Counted from the first letter of the stretch, positions 26,375 to 35,573 are shown. The stretch is 64,000 nucleotides of DNA from Mesorhizobium huakuii (GCF_014189455.1 NZ_CP050297.1:248001-312000); one strand, 5' to 3'. Notes: generated by a model from the sequence alone, not told the origin. Made by a program: numbers and translations.

Positions 26375-27306
26375 TCCTTTCAGAAATTATCGCCAGCTTT
26401 GTCGATCACCGGCAAGCAATCGGAATGCGCTTCCGCACGGAGGCGCGCACGCTCAAGTCGTTCTGTCGCTTCGTCGGCGACAGACCTCTGCCGGAGGTGA
26501 CGGCCGACCGAGTGTTGCCCTTTCTGGCGGGACGCGGCCCGGTGACCCGTTTCTGGGAACGAAAGCATTCTGTTCTGGCGGGCTTCTATCGGTTCGCGAT
26601 GGCCCGGGGGCATACAAACATATGGCCGTTGCCACGCGCCGTCCCCAAGCCGACGGAAGCCTTCGTTCCCTATATTTACTCCCGCGAGGAGATCGGTCGT
26701 TTACTCGACGCCGTCGTCCTGATCGACCATCCTCGCTGTCCTATTGATCCGGACACATACCGAACGCTCCTGCTTGTCCTTTACGGCGCGGGGCTTCGCC
26801 TTGGCGAGGCACTGTCCCTCACCTTAGCCGACGTCGACCTCGAGGAAGGGGTCCTGTGCGTCCGCGAGAGCAAGTTTTACAAGACCAGACTGGCTCCGAT
26901 CGGCCACGACCTCGTGCGCATCTTATCCCGGCACGCTTCTCGCCGCCGCGAAGGCCAGTCTGCAGAATCCCTCTGGTTCCTCACGCGCCGGGGCGCCCCT
27001 GTGACCCTGCAACACGCTGAGAGGGTGTTCTGCCGATTACGCGTCAAAGCGAATGTCGTCTGCGCCGGCGCCGGGCCGCGACATCAGCCTCGCTTGCATG
27101 ACCTTCGTCATAGTTTTGCAGTTCACCGCCTCCTCTCCTGGTATCGCCAAGGCGCCGACGTCCAACGGCTTCTGCCCAAGCTCTCAACCTACCTTGGCCA
27201 CGTCAACATCTCGGGCACGCAGCGATACCTAACCCTAACCCCGGACCTTCTGCGTGAGGCCAGCGCGCGCTTCGAGCATTACGCCATGGAGATGCCCAAT
27301 GCGTGA
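26371..27306 (+). CDS. RIT tyrosine recombinase B
   Basis: This 311-residue integrase has SAM-like DNA-binding (SFVDHRQAIGMRFRTEA) and catalytic domains, with GAGLRLGEALSL, LHDLRHSFAVHRL, YLGHVNISGT and QRYLTLT (nucleophile Tyr). It overlaps both neighbours, by 4 nt at the start and 8 nt at the end. Confidence 0.9.
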   Translation: MILSEIIASFVDHRQAIGMRFRTEARTLKSFCRFVGDRPLPEVTADRVLPFLAGRGPVTRFWERKHSVLAGFYRFAMARGHTNIWPLPRAVPKPTEAFVPYIYSREEIGRLLDAVVLIDHPRCPIDPDTYRTLLLVLYGAGLRLGEALSLTLADVDLEEGVLCVRESKFYKTRLAPIGHDLVRILSRHASRRREGQSAESLWFLTRRGAPVTLQHAERVFCRLRVKANVVCAGAGPRHQPRLHDLRHSFAVHRLLSWYRQGADVQRLLPKLSTYLGHVNISGTQRYLTLTPDLLREASARFEHYAMEMPNA

Positions 27307-28294
27307 CGAGGCGCTCCTTGGCCCCTGGATCCGGCGGTTCCTACTCGAACACGTGGTTGCCGAACGCAATCTCGCCCGCAACACCCAGCAGGGTTACCGC
27401 GACGGCTTATGTCAGCTTCTCCCGTTCGTTGCGAAGCGGGTCGGCAAGTCTATTGATCGCCTGAATGTCGTCGATTTATCGGCCGAGCTAATCCGCGCCT
27501 TCTTGACCGATATCGAAGTGACGCGTCGATGTTCGATCGCCACCCGAAATCAACGTCTTGCCGCCGTTCGGGCGTTCGCTGGCTTTGTCGGTGAGCATAG
27601 CCCCGTCCACATCGAATGGTCGGGCCAGATCCGTTCGATCCCGTTCAAGAAGACCTATCAGGCGGTCGTTCCTTACCTCGAAAAGGCGGAGATCGACGCC
27701 TTGCTCGCCGCTCCAGATCGGCGGACGGAGCAGGGTCGGCGCGACTACGCCCTGCTGCTGTTCCTCTACAACACTGGTGCGAGAGCGTCAGAGGCGGTCG
27801 GCGTCAAGGTGGCGGACCTGGACCTGAACGCCCCCAGCGTCAAAATCCATGGCAAGGGCGGCAAGCAGCGATACTGCCCATTGTGGACCGCCACCGTCGT
27901 CGAGTTACGGGCACTCGTCGCTGACGGAGCCCCTTCTCGATCCGTCTTCCTCAATCGCTGCGGCCAACCCATCACTCGCTTCGGGATCCATACCGCCGTC
28001 GAGCGTTATGGCCTCAAGGTCGTCGCCAAAATGCCGTCGTTGGCGACAAAGCGCGTAAGCCCTCACTCTATCCGCCACACCACGGCGACCCATCTCCTGC
28101 GCGCCGGCGTCGACATCAACACAGTCCGCGGATGGCTCGGGCACGTCTCGCTGGACACCACGAACGTCTATGCAGAGGTCGACTTCGAGACCAAGGCTAA
28201 GGCGCTCGAAAAATGCGAGGCGCCGAGTCTCGGCAAGATCCCAAAACGATGGCGTGACCAACCGGCGCTGATGGACTTCCTTCGGTCCCTGTAA
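27299..28294 (+). CDS. RIT tyrosine recombinase C
   Basis: This 331-residue integrase starts at ATG 27299, 8 nt inside gene B. It has core-binding RNLARNTQQGYRDGL and catalytic TGARASEAVGVKVADL, SPHSIRHTTATHLL, WLGHVSLDTT and VYAEVDFE motifs. It is the third and last member of the trio; the right inverted repeat starts 6 bp after its stop. Confidence 0.9.
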   Translation: MRDEALLGPWIRRFLLEHVVAERNLARNTQQGYRDGLCQLLPFVAKRVGKSIDRLNVVDLSAELIRAFLTDIEVTRRCSIATRNQRLAAVRAFAGFVGEHSPVHIEWSGQIRSIPFKKTYQAVVPYLEKAEIDALLAAPDRRTEQGRRDYALLLFLYNTGARASEAVGVKVADLDLNAPSVKIHGKGGKQRYCPLWTATVVELRALVADGAPSRSVFLNRCGQPITRFGIHTAVERYGLKVVAKMPSLATKRVSPHSIRHTTATHLLRAGVDINTVRGWLGHVSLDTTNVYAEVDFETKAKALEKCEAPSLGKIPKRWRDQPALMDFLRSL

Positions 28295-28299
28295 CCCGC

Positions 28300-28391
28300 T
28301 TTGTTATGTGGCGCTCGGCATCCTCACCGGCCTGCCGCTTCTGGCCCGCGGCGGCCGACGCCACATCTCTACCGAAGCCACATTACGCATC
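28300..28391 (-). repeat. RIT element right terminal inverted repeat (92 bp)
   Basis: This is the reverse complement of 24986-25077 with a few mismatches. It is followed directly by the hairpin GCATCAAATGTG-TTTGAG-CACATTTGATGC at 28387-28416, a perfect 12-bp stem. Confidence 0.9.
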
Positions 28392-28496
28392 AAATGTGTT
28401 TGAGCACATTTGATGCCGGAATTCCGCTCGTCCGGATCTGTGCGGGGGTACCCAGTAATGGGCATCCCTACCGCGATAGCTGCTCGAAATCATACG

Positions 28497-29090
28497 CTAA
28501 GGTTGAACGGAACGTGAACTGTCGTCTCTGACGCGCATGATGGTTTGTCGGCTGGTTTGGAACTTTCTGGCGAGAGCTGAAACGCTCATCCCGTTGGCCA
28601 GCCCTTGAAGAACATCATGCTTCCGCGTTTCGTTGAGCCGCGCTGGTCGGCCAAGGGTCTTTCCTTCTGATCTTGCCCGTTTGAGGCCAGACTGCGTGCG
28701 TTCGATAAGCAGATCACGTTCGAACTGTGCGACGGCATTGATGACGTTCATGGTCATTTTGCCAGCGGAGCTTGCGAGATCGACACCACCCAGAGCGAGG
28801 CAGTGAACCCGGACACCCAATTCCTCCAGTTTTCCTACTGTGGTGCTCACATCGATGGCGTCCCGACCAAGACGGTCGAGCTTCGTCACGATGAGCACAT
28901 CCCCGGCTTCGAGCTTATCCATGAGCCGGATGAAGCCCCGGCGCCGCGCAATGGCGATACTGCCGGAAATAGTTTCGGTGACGATGCGACGTGGCTCGAT
29001 GTGGAACCCGGCGGCCTGGATTTCCTGGATCTGGTTTTCAGTCGTTTGGCCGGTCGTGGAGACACGGACGTAGGCAAAGGTGCGTGGCAT
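28497..29090 (-). CDS. tnpR: Tn3-family resolvase (serine recombinase TnpR)
   Basis: This serine recombinase starts at ATG 29090 (MPRTFAYVRVSTTGQTTENQ), with the catalytic Ser in RVSTTGQ and KLDRLGRDA. It has a C-terminal HTH (MSVSALARKFQTSRQTIMRV) and is about 197 residues long. An upstream in-frame ATG at 29132 is less likely. It is divergent from tnpA; the 154-bp gap should hold the res site. It resolves the cointegrates formed during Tn3 transposition. Confidence 0.93.
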   Translation of the reverse strand: MPRTFAYVRVSTTGQTTENQIQEIQAAGFHIEPRRIVTETISGSIAIARRRGFIRLMDKLEAGDVLIVTKLDRLGRDAIDVSTTVGKLEELGVRVHCLALGGVDLASSAGKMTMNVINAVAQFERDLLIERTQSGLKRARSEGKTLGRPARLNETRKHDVLQGLANGMSVSALARKFQTSRQTIMRVRDDSSRSVQP

Positions 29091-29244
29091 AAGCTCGATT
29101 CGTCCGAATAGGCTGTCCGAAATGTCGGGCATGTCCGTAATTATGTCAAGCTAATTTGTGGACAGTGCGATTTCACCCTGTACGGAACCGGTCGTTTTCG
29201 GACATGCCGGAGGCCATCGGCGCGATGTTGCATGGAGTAAAGAA

Positions 29245-32220
29245 ATGGCCCGGCGGAAGCTTCTCAAAATTCAGGATCGACAGGAGCTGTTCGGCGTGCC
29301 AACCGATGAAGACAGTTTGATCCGTCACTATACTCTGTCTCCGGTCGACCGGCTGGAGATCGAAGTGCGCAGGCGAAAACATAACCAACTCGGCTTTGCT
29401 GCCCAGCTTTGCATGATGCGATATCCGGGCAGGACGCTCATGGCGGCCGAAATACCGCCGCGGGCAATGCTCAACTATATCGCCGAGCAACTGGATGCCG
29501 ATCCGGAAAGCTTTAGCTCCTATGCGAGGCGAGAGCCGACCCGACTGGAACACGTCTCGCACCTCCTCGCCTATCTTGGGATGAGAACCGCGGCAGCTCC
29601 GGACCGGCGAGCCGCCTTGATGTCCGCAATCGAAACGGCAGCGACAACCGACAAGGGGTCTCCTATTGCCAAGGCAATCGTCACCACCATGCGGGAACGC
29701 AATGTGGTGCTTCCCACGCCGGACACCATAGAGCGGATCGGGCTGGCGGCACGCGCCATAGCGCGACGGCGTGCGGAAGCGGCGTTGATCTCCGGCTTTT
29801 CCCCTGAGCAGCTTCAGAGCCTCGACGATTTGCTGAAGGTCGATCCTGCAATTGCACAGACGCGGTTCTATTGGCTACGATCGGCCCCGGACGCACCCGG
29901 CGCCAGCAACCTGGTCGCGATGATGGAAAGGCTCTCCTTCATTCGCACCCTTGATATCGATCCCCGCCTGCAGGGCCGTATCCATTCCGGACGCTGGGAC
30001 CAGATGATCCGGGAGGGCGATGTCACGCCGGCTTGGCTTGCCGCTGATTTCAACGCCAGCCGTCGACGCGCGACGATCGTCGCCCAGGTTATCAAGCTCG
30101 GCCACAAGCTGACCGACGACGCGATCACCATGTTCATCAAGCTGATCGGCAGGCTCTTTTCCCAGGCCAACAATCGCAAGAAGCAGCGCCATGCCGAAAC
30201 GCGCAAAGAGACGGCGAAGGTGCTCCGGCTGTTTCTCGATACGATTTCCGCCCTTCAGGCCGCCAACGACAACGATGAGGATGCGATCGAGACGATCAAC
30301 CGGCACGTCGGCTGGCATCGTCTTTTGCAGGTAAAGCCCGCTCTCGAAGCCATGGTGGAAAATGGAGATCCTGATCCATTGCTTGTGGCGGTGGAGCAAT
30401 ACGCGAACGTCCGCAAATATGCGGCGCTGTTCCTACGGACCTTCGCTTTCCGCTCGGCTCGCCGGAACGATCCCCTGCTTGCGGCGATTGAGACCCTCAA
30501 ATCCCTCTACGAAGATGGGCGGCGCAGCCTTCCAGATCGGGTTCCGGTTGCCCATCTCGGCGCGACGGCCCGCAAATTGATCTTCAGCGGATCAAAACCT
30601 GATCGTCGTCTCTACGAGATTGCCACGCTGGCGGCGTTGCGGGAGCGCCTTCGCTCAGCAGATGTCTGGGTCGAAGGCAGCAGGGCATTTCGCCCGATGG
30701 ATGAGCATCTTATGCCGCGTCCGGCCTTCTCCGATCTCAAAGAAACCGACCAGCTCGGTCTCGGCGTACAGCGCGACGGGGCGGCATGGCTCGCGCAAAT
30801 GCAGCAATTGCTCGACTTCAATCTGAAACGCCTCGCACACCGCGCCCGGAACGGCAAGCTTGAGGGTGTCCGTCTCGAGGCCGGAACCCTGCTGGTGACG
30901 CCGCTGGCCAGCGAGGTTCCCGCCGCAGCCGAGGAACTGAATCTTGAGCTGAACGACATGTACCCGCTCGTCGAGGTGCCAGATCTTCTCAGAGAGGTGC
31001 ATGAGTGGACGGGCTTTGCCGACCAGTTCACCCATGTGCGAACGGGCGACATGCCGCAAAACATCGCTGCTATGCTCGCCGGCACCCTCGCGGACGCCAC
31101 CAATCTCGGGCCGAAACGCATGGCGGGTGCATCGAAAGGGATCAGCGCCCATCAGATCGGCTGGATGCGCATGTTCCATGCCAGGACCGAAACTTATCGG
31201 GCGGCGCAGGCAAGCGTGACCGACGCCCATGCGCGTCATCCCCATGCTCTGCTCTGGGGCAATGGAACGACCGCGTCTTCCGACGGTCAATTCTTCCGGG
31301 CCAGTGATCGTGCTGCAGGGCGCGGCGACATCAATCTGCACTATGGCAGCGAGCCAGGCACCAAATTCTATAGCCATCTCTCCGATCAGTACGGCTACTT
31401 CAGCATCCTGCCGATCAGTCCGACCGAAAGCGAGGCGGCCTATGTTCTGGACGGGCTGTTCGATCATGACACCTTCCTCGACATCGATGAGCATTTTACG
31501 GACACAGGCGGCGCTAGCGACCATGTGTTTGCTCTCTTTGCCCTGATCGGCAAACGCTTTGCGCCCCGCCTGCGCAATCTCAAGGACCGAAAATTCCACA
31601 CGTTCGAAAAAGCCGATATCCATCCGGCCCTCGCGGACCATATCGGCGTGCAGATCAATACCGCGCTCATCATGGAATATTGGGATGATCTGCTGCATCT
31701 GGCGGCGTCGATCCGCACGCGCGCCGTTGCACCCTCGACGATTCTCAAAAAGCTGGCAGCGTCACCGAATCCGAGTCAGTTGGCCAAAGCCCTGCGGGAA
31801 CTCGGCCGTATCGAGCGATCCTTATTCATGATCGAGTGGTATTCCAGCCCGGCCCTGCGTCGGCGGTGCCAAGCCGGTCTCAACAAGGGCGAGGCCGCGC
31901 ACAAACTCAAGCGTGCCGTCTTCTTCCATGAGCGCGGCGAAATCCGCGACCGATCGTTCGAGAGCCAGGCATTCCGCGCCTCCGGCCTTAATCTGGTCGT
32001 CAGTGCCATCGTCCATTGGAACACCGTCTACCTTAGCCGCGCCGTCGCCCATTTGCGGCAGAATGGTCGGAATATTCCCGATATCTTGCTCAAGCACGTC
32101 TCGCCGCTCAGTTGGGAGCACATCAATCTCACCGGCATTTACGCTTGGGACGCTGCGCCGGACCTCCCGGAAGGCTTCAGGCCGCTCCGCTTGCCGACGA
32201 AATTGCTCTGGGCGGCATAA
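29245..32220 (+). CDS. tnpA: Tn3-family transposase TnpA
   Basis: This 991-residue protein starts at ATG 29245 with ribosome site GGAGTAAAGA; its length equals that of the classic Tn3 family (about 990). It has the N-terminal DUF4158 domain (LLKIQDRQELFGVPTDEDS) and the C-terminal DDE_Tnp_Tn3 domain with HQIGWMRMFHART, YGYFSILP and an HxxxE-type end (RSFESQAFRASGLNLVV). It replicatively transposes elements with 38-bp ends. It appears intact, but the terminal repeats are disrupted on both sides, so the element itself should be immobile unless the IS and intron leave. Confidence 0.93.
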   Translation: MARRKLLKIQDRQELFGVPTDEDSLIRHYTLSPVDRLEIEVRRRKHNQLGFAAQLCMMRYPGRTLMAAEIPPRAMLNYIAEQLDADPESFSSYARREPTRLEHVSHLLAYLGMRTAAAPDRRAALMSAIETAATTDKGSPIAKAIVTTMRERNVVLPTPDTIERIGLAARAIARRRAEAALISGFSPEQLQSLDDLLKVDPAIAQTRFYWLRSAPDAPGASNLVAMMERLSFIRTLDIDPRLQGRIHSGRWDQMIREGDVTPAWLAADFNASRRRATIVAQVIKLGHKLTDDAITMFIKLIGRLFSQANNRKKQRHAETRKETAKVLRLFLDTISALQAANDNDEDAIETINRHVGWHRLLQVKPALEAMVENGDPDPLLVAVEQYANVRKYAALFLRTFAFRSARRNDPLLAAIETLKSLYEDGRRSLPDRVPVAHLGATARKLIFSGSKPDRRLYEIATLAALRERLRSADVWVEGSRAFRPMDEHLMPRPAFSDLKETDQLGLGVQRDGAAWLAQMQQLLDFNLKRLAHRARNGKLEGVRLEAGTLLVTPLASEVPAAAEELNLELNDMYPLVEVPDLLREVHEWTGFADQFTHVRTGDMPQNIAAMLAGTLADATNLGPKRMAGASKGISAHQIGWMRMFHARTETYRAAQASVTDAHARHPHALLWGNGTTASSDGQFFRASDRAAGRGDINLHYGSEPGTKFYSHLSDQYGYFSILPISPTESEAAYVLDGLFDHDTFLDIDEHFTDTGGASDHVFALFALIGKRFAPRLRNLKDRKFHTFEKADIHPALADHIGVQINTALIMEYWDDLLHLAASIRTRAVAPSTILKKLAASPNPSQLAKALRELGRIERSLFMIEWYSSPALRRRCQAGLNKGEAAHKLKRAVFFHERGEIRDRSFESQAFRASGLNLVVSAIVHWNTVYLSRAVAHLRQNGRNIPDILLKHVSPLSWEHINLTGIYAWDAAPDLPEGFRPLRLPTKLLWAA

Positions 32221-32251
32221 TGTTCATGCTCCGTTCGACCTTAGCGTATGA

Positions 32252-33438
32252 GGCCCTTATCAACCAAAGACCGCAATATCCTTGTGACCTATAGCTTTTC
32301 ATGCGATTCTTCGGGCTGGTCTGAAGGAGGTGAGAATGCCTGAAATACTTGCAGCGCTTTCCAACATTCGGACTGTTGAAGAAATGATCGCGGCCTTCCG
32401 GGATGAGCAGCATTCCCGTCGGTTGCTGGAAAGCATGGTGTGGCCGGATGGCCGGATCTGCCCCGCCTGCGGATACAAACGTTCGATCGCGCTTGCCGGT
32501 CGCGATACCGGCAAGCGTCGCGCCCGACCGGGCCTTTATCAATGTTCCAGCGGCGATTGCCGGTTCCAGTTCACGGTGACGACACACACGCCTCTGCACT
32601 CCACGAAGCTTCCCATGCGTGTTTGGCTGAAGGCAATGTGGCTGTTACTGCAATCCGACAAGGGCTTGTCGTCGGTGCGCCTGGCCGAGGCGCTCGGGGT
32701 GAGCCAGCCAACGGCCTGGCGGATGGGACATGCACTGCGTCTCATGGTGGCGCGGGAAAACATGCTCGTCGGCACGGTTGAGATCGACCATTTCCATCTC
32801 GGGGGAAGTCCCCGAAAGCGGCCGGATGACCCACCTCCGGGACGGGGCCGGAAAGGCCAGGCGAATACGGACAAAACGCCAGTCATGGCCATGGTGCAGC
32901 GGCCGACCGACGTCACGCCTGGCGCTCCGTCCGGTGACGCGCGTGCCGCGGTCGTGACCAGTCTCTCGGCGCGAGCAAGCGAACGCGTCACTGAAGCGCA
33001 GATCGAATTGGGAGCTCATTTGATGAGCGACGAGTGGAAGGCATTCATGGCCATTGGTGAGAGCTTTGCCAAGCACGAGACCGTGAAGCATTCCAGCGGT
33101 GAGTATGTCCGGGACGCCGTCCACGTCAATTCGGTCGAAGGTTTCAACTCCCGCGTCCGCCGTACCATCGCCGGCGTCTTTCATCATATCAGCCCGCAGC
33201 ATGCCGACCTGTATTTCCACGAGATCGGCTTCCGATGGTCGCAGCGCGTCGTCACAGGAAACGTCATTCGCAAAACCCGGCATGGCCGGGAGAGCGTGCG
33301 AACCTTGTGGTCGCGCGTGCCGCCTGCGCTGCAATTGACGAATGTTTTTCGCACCGCCACGGGTCGTCAGATGCGCCGAAGCCCGCATGGCGGCATCATC
33401 ATCAAATCAGCCGTAGCTGTCTTTGGTTGATAAAGGCC
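32252..33438 (+). mobile_element. IS1595-family insertion (1187 bp) in the Tn3 right repeat
   Basis: Terminal repeats are GGCCCTTATCAACCAAAGAC (left) and the complement of GTCTTTGGTTGATAAAGGCC (right), 20 bp with one mismatch. An exact 8-bp duplication GCGTATGA flanks it (32244-32251 and 33439-33446). It interrupts the 38-bp terminal repeat of the Tn3 element. Confidence 0.95.
32336..33430 (+). CDS. IS1595-family transposase (ISXO2-like)
   Basis: This 364-residue protein starts at ATG 32336 after AAGGAGG. It has an N-terminal zinc ribbon (CPACGYKRS, then YQCSSGDCRFQF), a HTH (RLAEALGVSQPTAWRMGHAL) and the DDE/DDN catalytic region ISXO2 (GTVEIDHFHLGG, HLMSDEWKAF, HVNSVEGFNSRVRR). Everything expected for activity is present. 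Confidence 0.93.
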   Translation: MPEILAALSNIRTVEEMIAAFRDEQHSRRLLESMVWPDGRICPACGYKRSIALAGRDTGKRRARPGLYQCSSGDCRFQFTVTTHTPLHSTKLPMRVWLKAMWLLLQSDKGLSSVRLAEALGVSQPTAWRMGHALRLMVARENMLVGTVEIDHFHLGGSPRKRPDDPPPGRGRKGQANTDKTPVMAMVQRPTDVTPGAPSGDARAAVVTSLSARASERVTEAQIELGAHLMSDEWKAFMAIGESFAKHETVKHSSGEYVRDAVHVNSVEGFNSRVRRTIAGVFHHISPQHADLYFHEIGFRWSQRVVTGNVIRKTRHGRESVRTLWSRVPPALQLTNVFRTATGRQMRRSPHGGIIIKSAVAVFG

Positions 33439-33477
33439 GCGTATGATTTCGAGCAGTTCTTGTTCTGACCCCATGTA

Positions 33478-34640
33478 GGTGCATTTTGACAAGCCTGGTC
33501 GGGCGGCGGGGCTGATCCGTCGGTGATGGGAGGCGGGGTTTGCGGGTTGATGTTGGCGGGTTCGGTTCGGGGCATCTTGGCCCCGTCGCTATGTCACAAG
33601 CCGCGGGATGCGGTCGAGGACGATGCGCAGGATGCGCTGGTCAGGGCAGGATGTCGGCAGGTGCAGGCGGATCTGGGTCTTCATCTCGACCACCCGCGCA
33701 GCGATCTTGATGAGGCGCAATCGCAGCGTGTCGAATTGGGCGACGGCAAAGCTCGAGCGTTTCGGCATCGCAGCGCGCAGGCCCCACATCAGCCAATAGG
33801 CGCCCGCATGTAGGAGAAGCCGGAACTGGTTGGCCGTCGCTCTGGTGCAGGATGTGCGGTCAGCGGCAAGATGCGTCTTCCACGACTTGATGTGGTTCTC
33901 GGCTGCGCCGCGCTGGCAGTAGACATCCTCGTAGAGCGCCTTGGCCTTCCCACCGGCAAGATTGGTGACGATGAAGCGGGTCTCAGTCCCTTGAGTTCCG
34001 ACCTCGACGCGGGCGATGATCCGCTCGACGCGGCTCCAGCTGCCGGCGCCGTCGACAAACTCCTTGAAGCGGCGGACCTTGGCTGTTTTCGCCGACGCCT
34101 CAAAACGCGCCAGCGTGGTGGCTTCCAAATGCGCGACATGCTTGTGCAGGGTCGTGGTGGGCGCCAAGCCGAGGATGAAGTCGACACCGTTGGCGCGGCA
34201 GCAGCCAATGACCAGTGGACTGCAATAATGGCTGTCGGCCCGGATCAGGATCCGTGTGTTCGGCCAATTGCTCCGGATCGCCCGCACCAGGCGGCGCAGG
34301 TGGGGGCGGATTTCTGCCCCACTCGGCCGCTTGGCCGGCCGCAGGATCGCGCTGACGAACCGGCCATCGCCATCGAACACCACGATCGGCTGGAAGCCGT
34401 ATTCGTCGTAATGCGCGTTGAACAGGCGCAATTGCTGACCGCCATGCACGGCATCAAAAGTATCGTCGATGTCGAGCACCGCCCACTGATGACAAACCGC
34501 TCAGCGGCAGCGTAGGATCGTTCATGGCGGGTGTGGTCTCCGGGAAATGATACGGATCGGCCTTAGCAACCAAATCTACGTCATTTCAACGGCTTGCACC
34601 ACATCCGCCAACCCACCATGAATTTTTCGGGCTAGATGGA
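33478..34640 (-). mobile_element. IS1380-family element, probably truncated
   Basis: The stretch contains a 5'-truncated IS1380 transposase gene and its flanks. I could not identify matching terminal inverted repeats at both sides, so boundaries are approximate. The Tn3 target duplication ATGTA abuts its right-hand side in the window sense, so Tn3 landed at or near its edge. Confidence 0.55.
33589..34479 (-). pseudogene. IS1380-family transposase, N-terminus missing
   Basis: The 296-residue frame begins at MLDIDDTFDAVHGGQQLRLF, which in complete IS1380 transposases (about 440-460 residues) lies around residue 150. The remaining DDE parts are present: PNTRILIRADSHYCSP and RGAAENHIKSWKTHLAADRTSC. 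Upstream, the frame stops within a few codons (AVCHQWAV preceded by a stop), so the N-terminal third is gone. It cannot be active alone. Confidence 0.88.
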
Positions 34641-34679
34641 TGTTTCTAGCGGGCACCTGATAAAGAGCCTGACAAGTGC

Positions 34680-35573
34680 CTAGTAGTCCGTGATCTTCGC
34701 GAAATTGTCGTCCTCGCTATCCCCGTCGTCATACCAGCTCGACGTGTCGATTGACGGGTTGGGGTCCTGAAACGCCTTCAACGCGCCGACTGGCGCCGAC
34801 ATGGTGAGCAGAAAGGGGAAATCCGTGCGGATCTCGGCTCCCATGTCCCTCTGGAAGTCACTTTTCGATCCGTAAGACAGTTCGACATAGACATCTCCGG
34901 TCACGCGATAATTGACTAGGGCTGGACCAATGGATGTAATTTCCAGGCTTCCAATCTGAACTCCATCGACGGCGGATCGGGTCGAAAGAATGTCGATCTC
35001 GCTGAACATCTCCTGAGTAAATACTTCCAATGCATGGTCATTGACGGCATATTCGACGGCTCTGCGCACCCCCCTGCGACATTCCTCCAACGTTTCGAAA
35101 AAGGCCACAAACGTGGCAACGGCATCGCACGCGAAGGCCTCTGCTTCTTCGGGGGCAACCTCGATGGTGTTGGGACGTACGTGAGTGAATTTGCTGAGCT
35201 GGTCTATGACCGCGAGCATCTCGCCATGGATTTCATTCGATTCTACGCCTAAGGCTGCTACCGCCTCGTCTGATAGGCCTCCCTGGATGCCAAATCTGAT
35301 TCTCTGACGACGACTGGGACGACCATCTTGTGTCTCCGCCGAGAACCATTCGCAGCTTTTCACCTCGTCGTCTGGGGCCACAGTATGGAGTGTGTGGCCA
35401 TATAGTTCTCGAAGCCCCGCGGAAAAGTGCGAAAGCCTCAATGGATTCGCCGTCACCCACAAAGCCATCATTGAGCCTGATAGGACCTGAGTAGAAAACT
35501 CATCCGTCAGCAGCTCCTGGAGTCTGGCAGCGAGTGTTTCGAGCTTGCTAGCCTGCAACTGGCCTTGAGCCAT
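34680..35573 (-). CDS. Unknown protein, resembles pPIWI-associated nuclease domain proteins
   Basis: This protein of about 297 residues starts at ATG 35573 (MAQGQLQASKLE); upstream in-frame ATG 35618 adds 15. The segment LSHFSAGLRELYGHTLHTVAPDDEVKSC, with a downstream RIRFGIQGGLSDEAV, recalls proteins annotated as predicted pPIWI-associating nucleases. That assignment is from memory and weak. The C-terminus is acidic (SSWYDDGDSEDDNF). It is divergent from the four-gene QueC-like operon with a 170-bp gap between starts, so shared control is likely. Confidence 0.6.
   Translation of the reverse strand: MAQGQLQASKLETLAARLQELLTDEFSTQVLSGSMMALWVTANPLRLSHFSAGLRELYGHTLHTVAPDDEVKSCEWFSAETQDGRPSRRQRIRFGIQGGLSDEAVAALGVESNEIHGEMLAVIDQLSKFTHVRPNTIEVAPEEAEAFACDAVATFVAFFETLEECRRGVRRAVEYAVNDHALEVFTQEMFSEIDILSTRSAVDGVQIGSLEITSIGPALVNYRVTGDVYVELSYGSKSDFQRDMGAEIRTDFPFLLTMSAPVGALKAFQDPNPSIDTSSWYDDGDSEDDNFAKITDY

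Larger units (their letters stand above)
24991..28411 (+). mobile_element. Recombinase-in-trio (RIT) element
   Basis: Three consecutive tyrosine recombinase genes overlap one another and lie between about 92-bp inverted repeats (24986-25077 and 28300-28391). A 5-bp direct repeat GATGC lies at 24986-24990 and 28412-28416 and probably marks the crossover or duplicated site, because removing the stretch between restores a continuous intron domain V. The right end also holds a 12-bp perfect hairpin at 28387-28416. RIT elements are known in many proteobacteria; their mechanism is poorly known. Confidence 0.85.
23139..28477 (+). mobile_element. Group II intron, interrupted by a RIT element
   Basis: The 5' end reads GTGCGCC directly after the first 14 bases of the Tn3 repeat. 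The 3' end reads CATCCCTACCGCGAT directly before the last 24. Between them lie a 360-nt structured leader, a reverse-transcriptase gene and a domain V-like sequence (GGAGCCGGATGC... then CGGAATTCCGCTCGTCCGG), which the RIT element splits. Without the RIT the intron is about 1.9 kb, a usual size. A split domain V should prevent splicing. Confidence 0.85.
23125..33472. mobile_element. Tn3-family transposon with nested insertions
   Basis: The right 38-bp terminal repeat, read inward from 33472, starts GGGGTCAGAACAAG and ends ATCATACGCTAAG once the IS1595 element is removed. The left repeat is split: its first 14 bases (GGGGTCAGAACAAG, 23125-23138) are followed by a group II intron, and the last 24 bases are at 28478-28501. 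An exact 5-bp target duplication ATGTA lies at 23120-23124 and 33473-33477. It encodes a resolvase and a TnpA transposase divergently. Without inserts the transposon is a simple two-gene element. Confidence 0.92.

Noticed and set aside
30655..31698. 347-codon minus-strand open frame
   Set aside because: It lies antisense inside Tn3 tnpA, which has all family motifs.
33523..33813. Plus-strand frame at the start of the IS1380 remnant
   Set aside because: It is antisense to the transposase C-terminus.
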